Both the position numbers and the translations under genes were made by a program. The notes below the pieces were generated by a model that searched no databases, was not told the origin of the DNA, and worked only from the letters and a program-made list of their open reading frames with translations. Positions 1 to 6,800 of a stretch of DNA of 8,324 bases are shown here, one piece after another (within the stretch, counting starts at the first letter, position 1; every line of letters begins with the position of its first letter). Source of the stretch: Victivallales bacterium (GTDB taxonomy: Bacteria > Verrucomicrobiota > Lentisphaeria > Oligosphaerales > Lenti-02). The stretch spans positions 1 through 8,324 of the forward strand of contig JABGQJ010000322.1 of the NCBI GenBank assembly GCA_018648945.1. The letters are read 5' to 3'.

Positions 1-69
1 TGACGAGCAGGGAAAGGACTTGTTGTGCAGAAAAATCAACCAAATCGCTTGAAAACAGTAAAGAACTCT

Positions 70-108
70 GTCCCCAGTTTCCAGTTTCGTCCCCCGTCCC
101 CAGTTTCC
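70..108. repeat. Permuted GTCCCC / AGTTTC repeat block
   Basis: The 13-mer GTCCCCAGTTTCC occurs at 70-82 and again at 96-108, 26 bp apart. The DNA between them is AGTTTC (83-88) followed by GTCCCCC (89-95). The block is therefore built of two words, A = GTCCCC and B = AGTTTC, in the order A B B A A B. On the minus strand it reads as GGAAACTGGGGAC-type units. From memory, TGGGGACAG-type motifs recur near REP-associated (Y1/IS200-like) transposases and in dispersed repeats of some environmental genomes. That link is inference, since no transposase lies in the window. Confidence 0.6.
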
Positions 109-152
109 CCGGTCTGGGTCAGCAACGTCGCCAAGGAGACTCAGTTCCACCT

Positions 153-186
153 CGACGGCCTCAAGCACGCGACGGCCTCAAGCACG
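153..186. repeat. Perfect 17-bp tandem duplication
   Basis: The 17-mer CGACGGCCTCAAGCACG occurs twice with no gap, at 153-169 and 170-186. The second copy ends 18 bp before the kinase stop codon on the minus strand, so the duplication lies in the 3' untranslated DNA of that gene. With only two copies it looks like a replication-slippage or repair duplication rather than an iteron array. No function is evident. Confidence 0.85.
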
Positions 187-204
187 AGAGTGTCACAGGT
201 CCGT

Positions 205-3200
205 TCAGGCGTCCAGGATCTCCCGAATCCTGCGCAGGAGCTCCCCGCGCTGGTAGGGCTTGGCTATGCGCTCGACATCTTCCTCGATCGCGAGCCCCTC
301 CTGTAGCTGCGACGAGCTGTATCCGCTCGCCACGAGAGCGGGTATCGAGGAACCCGACTCCCGGATGTGGTGGAGGACTGCGCGTCCGCTGCAACCGGGC
401 ATTACCACATCCAGCATGGCCATGTCGATGGTGTCCCGATGCGCATCAAACACCCGAATCGCCTCGTGACCATCGGCCGCCGCCAGCACCGTGTAGCCCG
501 CCGTCTCCAGGAACCGTGTGCCCAACAACCGCACGCTCTCGCTGTCTTCGGCCAACAGAATGACCTCCGTTCCCCCAGATGGTGTCGCCGCTGCCGCCTC
601 CCGCTGCCCCTCCGCGCGGCCCCTGCTCGGGGGCAGGAAGACCCGGAATGCCGATCCCTTCCCAGGTTCGCTGCGGACCAGGACCAACCCGTTGTGCTGG
701 CGCACAATGCCGTAGACCGTGGAAAGCCCTAGGCCCGTGCCCTTGCCACTCTCCTTCGTGGTGTAGAAGGGCTCGAAGATGCGCCGTTGCGTCTCTTCGT
801 CCATACCTACGCCCGTATCCTTCACAGAGAGCTGCACGCAGCGCCCGGGGGCCCCCCAGCCGTGGGTCTGGCAGAAGGCATCATCCAACTCGACCGCCGC
901 GGTGCGGACCGTCAGTTCTCCCCCTTCTGGCATGGCGTCCCGGGCGTTCACGCACAGGTTCATCAGGATCTGTTCAAGCTGGCCCCGGTCGGCATACACC
1001 AACTTGAGGCCGGGAGCGGCGACAATCCTGAGAGCGATATGCTCGCCGATCACACGACGAATCATCTTCGCGATTTCCTCCACCACGTCGTGGAGATCGA
1101 CGACCTCAAGACTGAGCACTTGACGACGGCTGAAGGCCAGCAACTGCCGGGTCAGAACCGTGGCGCTGTTCCCTGCCTTCACCACCTCTAAGAGGTCTTC
1201 CTGCAGCGTGCTCCCTTCCTCGGTCTCCTCCAACGCCATCTCGCCATAGCCCAGGATCGCCTGGAGCAGGTTGTTGAAGTCGTGCGCCACCCCGCCAGCC
1301 AGTTTCCCGATCGCCTCCATTTTCTGCGACTGGCGCAACTGCGCCTCCAGCGCCTCCCGCTCCTCCTCTGCCTGCTTCCGTCCGCGTAGGTCCCGCCAGA
1401 CAGAGTACAAGGTCGCGTCACCATCACGAGAAAGGGCAGTCAACGCCACCTCCACGGGGAGGATCTCCCCATCCTTCCCCATATGGTCCCACTCGAAGCG
1501 ATGCGTTCCCTGCCTGCGGGCAGTCTCGACCATCTCTCTGGCCTTCTCGGCGGACTCCCGGCCGTCGGGCTGGTGCTCAGGCGAAAGACCCTCCGGGGTC
1601 GTGTTGACGAGTTCGGTCCTGTCCGCATACCCCAGCAAGGCCACTGTGGCGGCGTTGTAGTCCACAAATACCCCATTCACCAGGATCTGTATCGCGTCGC
1701 ACGAGTTCTCAAAGAAGGTGCGGTACGTCGCTTCGCTCTTCCGGAGCGCTTCCTCTGCCTGCTTGCGGTCGGTGGTGTCGCGGTCTACGCCCCTGAAGCC
1801 AACCAGTTCGCCATTCTCATCCAGAATGGGCACGGCGTTGCTCTCCAGGAAGCGCCAACCACCGTTCCTGGCGCGCCACCGGGAGAGAAGATTGGTCCAG
1901 CCTCGTTTCCCGGCAATGCAGGCGGGTAACATCGCCTCGATCTTCGCCCTGTCTTCGTCATGGACCAGACTCAGAGCCGGCTTGTCGACAAGCTCGTCCG
2001 GACGGTACCCCAGAATGCTCTCAACGGCGGGATTGCAGTATGTGTGAGTCCCCTGTAGATCAATCGACCAGATCCAGTCCTGCGATGTCTCCACCAGGGC
2101 ACGGATCATCTCCTCCCTTTCACGAAGCTCATTCTCCGCCCGCTTGCGCGAAGTGATGTCGCGGACCAATGCCAACATCAGAGTCTCGGTGCCCAGTTCC
2201 ACGAGACCTACCCGGACTTCGACAGGGAGACGGCGACCATCCCTGTATCGATGGATACCCTCCAACGTAACCGGCTCGCCGGCGAGCTCTTCCCCATTCA
2301 ACCTATCCCACAGCCTCCTGATCCCCTCCTCGTCCAGAGACTCCTCTATGTCCGTCACGTGCATGGTCAGCAGTTCCTCGCGAGTGTAACCCGACCCCTC
2401 GTAAGCACGCCGGTTCACATCAACAATCCCTCCCGTCGAATCACACAGGAAAATGGCTTCGCCAGCGCACTCCATGGTCCCCCGGTAACGTGCTTCACTC
2501 TCGCGCAACGCCCTCTCCGAAGACTTCCGCTCGGTGATGTCATACCCCTCCGGAACGAGGTAGATCACGTTGCCATCATCATCGAACACCGGACTGACGC
2601 AGAAGTCGAAGTCCCGTATCTCGCCAGTGACCGAGACGTGGGTAGTCTCGAAATGGACGGATTCGCCGCCCAGCGCCCGTCTGATCGCATCCAGTAGGTC
2701 AAGCCGAGCGTCTCGCGAGTGGGCCCAGAATGGTGTTTCCACGAACGGCATCCCAATCAGGTCATCCTCAGCCACTCCCGCGAATTCCGCCGCTCGCCGG
2801 TTGGCCATAAGGAGCCGACCTTGCGCGTCAAGGAGCCCGGTGAGCTGGAAATGGTGATCGTAGACTGCCTCGAACCTGGCCTTGGTCTCCCGCAGTGCCG
2901 TGTTGCCACTCTCCAGCTCCTGGATCTGCTCCGCCAACGCAGCCCTGGCCCGTTCATACTCCGCACGTGCGGCACCGAGTTCCTGGCTTACCATCTCAGA
3001 CTGGGCTTTCGCCCTGCCGATGGCAAGGTGTGCTTGCACGCGCGCCAGGACCTCCTCGCGAGCGAACGGCCTGGTGATGTAGTCGGCGGCCCCGACCCCG
3101 AAGACCTTCGCCCTGTCCGCCACTTCCCCAGAGTCACAGACCAAAATGACGGGGATGTGGGCAAGTGCTTCATCGGCTTTGAAATGCTCGCAGACCGCGT

Positions 3201-3411
3201 ATGCATCCATCCCGGGCATGCCATTGCCGAGGAGAATGAGAGTCGGCCGGGATTCCGCCACCAACTCAAGAGCCTCCTGCCCGCCTGTGGCTGACCGGAC
3301 GCCAAAACCCTCTCCCGTCAGCAGCTCGCGCAAAGGACGCATCGCCGCCGGGGTAGGCCCCGCAACTAGGAGCATTGCGGGCGGGACCGCTTCAGGGCGA
3401 TGCTGAGCCAT
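205..3411 (-). CDS. Soluble hybrid sensor histidine kinase (REC-PAS4-HisKA-HATPase-REC)
   Basis: This is a 1068-residue cytoplasmic hybrid kinase that should autophosphorylate a histidine and pass the phosphate to its own C-terminal receiver, then to an unseen partner. Domain order is: receiver-like (12-130); charged helix or coiled coil (about 132-180); four PAS domains (about 178-296, 304-424, 432-550, 558-678) joined by similar RKxxE...LR linkers; HisKA with phospho-acceptor H710 in GGVAHDFNNLL; and HATPase (about 800-928) with N-box N818/N822, DTGVGM at 865-870, FEPFYTTK and GKGTGLGL. The C-terminal receiver (948-1066) keeps E955/D956, D1001, S1029 and K1051. The N-terminal receiver lacks its equivalents: A17/G18, G62, C92, R114. 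There is no membrane segment or signal peptide. The ATG at 3411 is chosen because GGAG lies 7 nt upstream. A TTG at 3510 would add 33 residues outside the receiver fold. The signal sensed is unknown. Confidence in the family is very high. Confidence 0.96.
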   Translation of the reverse strand: MAQHRPEAVPPAMLLVAGPTPAAMRPLRELLTGEGFGVRSATGGQEALELVAESRPTLILLGNGMPGMDAYAVCEHFKADEALAHIPVILVCDSGEVADRAKVFGVGAADYITRPFAREEVLARVQAHLAIGRAKAQSEMVSQELGAARAEYERARAALAEQIQELESGNTALRETKARFEAVYDHHFQLTGLLDAQGRLLMANRRAAEFAGVAEDDLIGMPFVETPFWAHSRDARLDLLDAIRRALGGESVHFETTHVSVTGEIRDFDFCVSPVFDDDGNVIYLVPEGYDITERKSSERALRESEARYRGTMECAGEAIFLCDSTGGIVDVNRRAYEGSGYTREELLTMHVTDIEESLDEEGIRRLWDRLNGEELAGEPVTLEGIHRYRDGRRLPVEVRVGLVELGTETLMLALVRDITSRKRAENELREREEMIRALVETSQDWIWSIDLQGTHTYCNPAVESILGYRPDELVDKPALSLVHDEDRAKIEAMLPACIAGKRGWTNLLSRWRARNGGWRFLESNAVPILDENGELVGFRGVDRDTTDRKQAEEALRKSEATYRTFFENSCDAIQILVNGVFVDYNAATVALLGYADRTELVNTTPEGLSPEHQPDGRESAEKAREMVETARRQGTHRFEWDHMGKDGEILPVEVALTALSRDGDATLYSVWRDLRGRKQAEEEREALEAQLRQSQKMEAIGKLAGGVAHDFNNLLQAILGYGEMALEETEEGSTLQEDLLEVVKAGNSATVLTRQLLAFSRRQVLSLEVVDLHDVVEEIAKMIRRVIGEHIALRIVAAPGLKLVYADRGQLEQILMNLCVNARDAMPEGGELTVRTAAVELDDAFCQTHGWGAPGRCVQLSVKDTGVGMDEETQRRIFEPFYTTKESGKGTGLGLSTVYGIVRQHNGLVLVRSEPGKGSAFRVFLPPSRGRAEGQREAAAATPSGGTEVILLAEDSESVRLLGTRFLETAGYTVLAAADGHEAIRVFDAHRDTIDMAMLDVVMPGCSGRAVLHHIRESGSSIPALVASGYSSSQLQEGLAIEEDVERIAKPYQRGELLRRIREILDA

Positions 3412-3418
3412 GCTAGGT

Positions 3419-3422
3419 CTCC
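3419..3422 (-). promoter_or_regulatory. Ribosome binding site of the kinase gene
   Basis: On the minus strand GGAG is followed by 7 nt and then the ATG at 3411-3409. This spacing supports the ATG over the in-frame upstream TTG at 3510. The residues encoded between the two candidates do not belong to the receiver fold. Confidence 0.65.
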
Positions 3423-3750
3423 AGTTCCGACATCTACGGACCCAAAGGATATCAAAGCCCGCGCGGTCAAGAACCGTTTGGGGGGCTGCTTCACTGTCGC
3501 CAGACAGCAAACTACTGCGTTGAACTCTAGCGCTTCACATCCCTGCATGCAATAGACCCATTCGACGACGGCCGCCGAGATCACGCACCACGCCTTCGCA
3601 GCGCCCCCCTCGCCTCTCCAGAGCCGGGGTACACGCCACCGTGCCCAATACCGAATACCCCAGACGCACGCAATGGCGCCGCCCAGGGACGGGCTCTTTG
3701 TGGCTCAAGTAGGATAGGGGTGGAATAGGCGACACAGGGTCCGGCCGCAC

Positions 3751-3767
3751 GCGGGGCCTCGCCCCGC
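3751..3767. promoter_or_regulatory. Perfect GC-rich hairpin upstream of the hydrolase gene
   Basis: GCGGGGC (3751-3757), a CTC loop, and GCCCCGC (3761-3767) form a perfect 7-bp stem with a 3-nt loop. It ends 98 bp before the hydrolase ATG. No T-run follows on either strand, so it does not look like a standard intrinsic terminator. It could be a protein-binding inverted repeat or a leader structure if transcription starts further upstream. Chance is also possible in DNA this GC-rich. Confidence 0.5.
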
Positions 3768-3777
3768 ACCAGTTGGG

Positions 3778-3806
3778 TTGCACTGAGTAGTGCCGGCACG
3801 GATATT
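3778..3806 (+). promoter_or_regulatory. Weak sigma70-like promoter candidate with palindromic spacer
   Basis: TTGCAC (3778-3783) and GATATT (3801-3806) are separated by exactly 17 bp. They match the -35 and -10 consensus at 3/6 and 4/6 positions. The spacer contains the perfect 10-bp palindrome GTGCCGGCAC (3790-3799), a position where a repressor or activator could act. If used, transcription would start near 3813 and give a leader of about 53 nt. The organism's promoter consensus is unknown, so this is only a candidate. Confidence 0.3.
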
Positions 3807-3855
3807 TCACACCGTCGGGAACCCGTGTTTGCCAGGGCGATTCGTGCGCCAACCC

Positions 3856-3860
3856 AGGAG
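3856..3860 (+). promoter_or_regulatory. Ribosome binding site of the hydrolase gene
   Basis: AGGAG lies 5 nt before the ATG at 3866. The ATG is followed directly by a clear signal peptide, so site and start support each other. Confidence 0.75.
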
Positions 3861-3865
3861 TCCGT

Positions 3866-6800
3866 ATGTTGCGCTTCCTAAGAATTGCGTTCTGCGTCCT
3901 TGCCGCAGTGTTCTGCCAACGCACGGCTTCGGCAGCGTCGCCGGCCGTTGCCAACGCCTCCTTTGAGAGCGGCGAGGGCCTGCCTGCGGGGTGGACCGCA
4001 ACGGGCAATACGGCATGGGGGCGGGGCAACGCAGCGGATGGCACCCGTTTCGTCACCGTCCATACTGACGGCCAGTGGACCAGCGCCCCGCTGGTACTCA
4101 AGCCCGGCGGGACGTACGAGCTGCGCCTGCGCTATCGTTTCCAGCCGAAGCCGGGAGCCCCCGGAGCCTACGCCGTCGTCGGTCCCGACTTCGGCATTCA
4201 GGTTGTCCCCATGGTTGCGGCAGAGAATCCGGCCGCCTGGCGCGAGCACCGTTTGCGCTTTGCGGCACCCGACACGGCAGCCCAGAGCACAACGCGGATC
4301 TCCCTCGGCCAGTGGCGGCTACAGGGCACCATTGATTTCGACCGGGTTGAGCTGTACCCGGTCAAGCTGGCCCACACCAAGCGCGGCGACATGGTGTTGG
4401 GCGAAGGCGAGAGTCTGTCAGAGAACCGTTACCGCTTCATCGCGCCCCTGGAGACTTGGCGCACGGTCAGCCGTCCATTGGCCGGCTTCACGGCGGTCTT
4501 CCATGAGAACCGTTGGCGCTTTGCCGCTGCCGGGCGATACGTTGTGTATCGACATGCCGTGGCGGGGCGACGCCAGACACGGGTGACAGCGACCCCCTCG
4601 GTGTGGTTCCACGAGCCAAGCAGTCTGCGCCTCCGCGTCGAGGCCTCCACGGACGGTCAGACATACCGCCTGCTGGGGACAGCCCGGAACGGGGAGGCCA
4701 CGACGGGATATGACCTGCCGATGGAGATGCTGCCCGCGGAGACGGTTTGGGTACGCCTGAGCTGCGATGCGAGCGATACCTCGCAAACGGTATTCTTCCA
4801 GTGCACGGGCTATAGATATGAAGCGACCCTGGACGGTACTGGCCCGGATGGCGTGGGACAGACCGCTGCGCTCACGGTTCTGGGCGAGGACGAGACGCTC
4901 GACGTCGTGCCGGCACACGCCGCCGGCGAGCAACTAACCATGGCTGTCCAGGTTACCAACCGGGGTCCAGCCGCCGTGTCCCTGAACCCCGTCCTTGAGA
5001 TCCGCAATCCACAGGGCGATGTGAAGACGGCGGCAGGCCCGACGTTCCTCCTGGCAGCGGGGGACACAGCCCCGGCGACCGTGCCATTTGAGACAGCTCA
5101 ACCGGGGAACTACCGGCTGCAACTCAGGCTGGGGAGCGGGCTGAAAACCTGTCTGGACACCGAAATAGAGGTATGCGTCCTGGACGTGACCAGCTACGGC
5201 GAACGACTGCCTAGTGCTGACTCCGGGGTGGCCGTGTGGTGGGCCTCCGCCGGTTGGAAGGTCAGCCGTTCGCGTCCAGTGCCTGTGGCTCAGAGTGACG
5301 CAGTTGTCGTCCGGCTGGCTGGCAACGAAACCGAAGGGGTACAGATCGTCGTGCACCCCGACCGACCTCTGCGCTGCCTCCGGGCCTCGGTGGGCCCACT
5401 GACCACCGGTTCGGGAGACGCCCTGCCGCCTTCGGCCGTGGAGTTCTTTGCGGTGGACTACGTCGATGTTCAGCATGCCTCCGACGGGATGGGGCGACCA
5501 GGGCTGTGGCCCGATCCGCTCCCGCCACTCGGCCGAGGTCTCACCGTCCCGGCAGGTGTCAACCAGCCGCTGCTGATCCGGGTGCAGACCCCGGCAGACA
5601 CGCGCCCCGGCTTGTACAAGGGGCAGGTGACCCTTGCTGCCGAAGGCTTCGCGGCCGTCGTCCCTTTGGAGGTGGAGGTCTTTGGCTTCACACTGCCAGC
5701 AGAAAGCACCTGCAAAACGCTTTTCGGCTTCAACTCTCGCAATGTCACGCGCTACCACAACCTGAAGACCGATGCTGACCGACGGTTAGTCGTGGAGAAG
5801 TACCTGCGCAGCTTTGCCGAACACCGCATTTCGCCCTACAACCCGACCCCTCTGGATGGCTTTTCGTACGAGTGGCAGGTCGGCAGCCGATGGAATGGTG
5901 CCCGCATCACAAAGGACCGCCCCCACGCCGGGCGCAGCGCCCTGCTCTGCGTGGACGCGTCAGAGACCCAATCACCGCAGGTCTCCTACCGCGCCCCCGT
6001 TCTCATCGGCACCGCCCCCTTGCGGCTGAGTGCCTGGTACCGTACCGATGGAACCGACCGGGCACAGGTCGTGATGTCCTACCAGGATGCGGCAGGCAAC
6101 CACATCCCCAATCGGAACAAACACGCTCCCCTGCCGGCAAGTCCTGAATGGCGGCAGGTAGAACTCACCTTTGCCGGCCATCCTGCGGGCGCGGTCGCCG
6201 TCGTGCCCAGCTTCCTGGGGTGCGAATGGACTCCAGACGGCGAGAAGACGGGCACGGTATGGATCGATGACGTCTCGCTCGTGGACTCCGCCACCAGAAA
6301 GGAGCTTCTCCTGGAGGGTGATTTCGAAGTTGCTGACTTCGTGGCGGGAAAGGACCTCGTGACTTTCAACTGGACCCGTTGGGACCAGGCCATGGAGCGC
6401 GCGGTCAACGAGTACCACTTCAACTCCTTCCTGTTGCGCGTCCCCGGCCTCGGTGGGGGCACCTTCCACGCGCGCCATGCAGGCGAGCTGTGCGGATACG
6501 CGGAAGGCACGCCGGAGTACGCGGCGCTGCTCAAGGCCTGGTGCGATGGCGTCAGAACACACCTCGCCGACAAGGGATTGCTGGAGCGGGCGGTGGTCTA
6601 CCCGTTTGACGAGCCGGCCGAGAAGGACTACGCCTTCGTCTGCAGCCAACTGCGCCGCCTGAAGGACAACTTCCCCGGCCTGCGCCGCATGGTGCCCATG
6701 AACCTGGGGGCAGTCGATGACTTCCTCGGACTCATCGACCTGTGGTGCCCAATCATGAACTCCCATAACCGGGAGTTCGCAACCGCCCGTCGAAGGGCTG

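Larger units (their letters stand above)
1..204. other. Non-coding stretch downstream of the kinase gene
   Basis: No convincing gene is present here. The stretch lies downstream of the kinase stop codon and runs to the left edge. It contains a permuted GTCCCC/AGTTTC repeat block (70-108) and a 17-bp tandem duplication (153-186), both listed separately. A GTG-started open frame from 25 crosses into the kinase 3' end, resembles no family I know, and is taken as chance. I see no hairpin followed by a T-run that would be a clear terminator for the leftward kinase transcript. The only weak stem is CCCAG/CTGGG (99-103 with 114-118), with a 10-nt loop. Confidence 0.6.
3412..3865. other. Divergent intergenic region between kinase and hydrolase genes
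   Basis: These 454 bp separate two divergently transcribed genes and should hold both promoters. Visible structures are a perfect 7-bp-stem GC hairpin (3751-3767), a 10-bp palindrome (3790-3799) inside the spacer of a weak promoter-like pair (3778-3806), and a small CTGTC/GACAG stem (3494-3507) in the likely kinase leader. A minus-strand open frame of 188 codons (3535-4101) overlaps the hydrolase start. It has no recognisable domain and looks like a GC-rich shadow. No tRNA, riboswitch or small gene was recognised. The region is longer than most bacterial divergent promoters, so an unrecognised small RNA or extra control site remains possible. Confidence 0.7.

Noticed and set aside
25..306. 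93-codon plus-strand frame starting at a GTG near the left edge
   Set aside because: It runs through two non-coding repeats and then antisense into the kinase 3' end. Its product is low in structure and matches nothing known to me.
3465..3470. TTGACC on the minus strand as a -35 box for the kinase
   Set aside because: No acceptable -10 hexamer lies 16-18 bp downstream. The nearest TA-rich hexamers are 11-14 bp away.
3494..3507. CTGTC/GACAG inverted repeat in the kinase leader
   Set aside because: A 5-bp stem with a 4-nt loop is expected by chance in a region this size and has no supporting context.
3412..3510. 33-residue N-terminal extension of the kinase from an in-frame TTG at 3510
   Set aside because: The extension has no domain match and starts with a rare codon. 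The ATG at 3411 has GGAG at 7 nt spacing and begins just before the receiver fold.
3535..4101. 188-codon minus-strand frame spanning the intergenic region and the hydrolase start
   Set aside because: It overlaps the signal peptide and N-terminal module of the hydrolase, and its product shows no fold pattern or family motif.
4934..5758. 274-codon open frame on the minus strand opposite the hydrolase
   Set aside because: Antisense shadow with no domain features. The plus-strand frame carries the conserved WPDPL and NQP motifs there.
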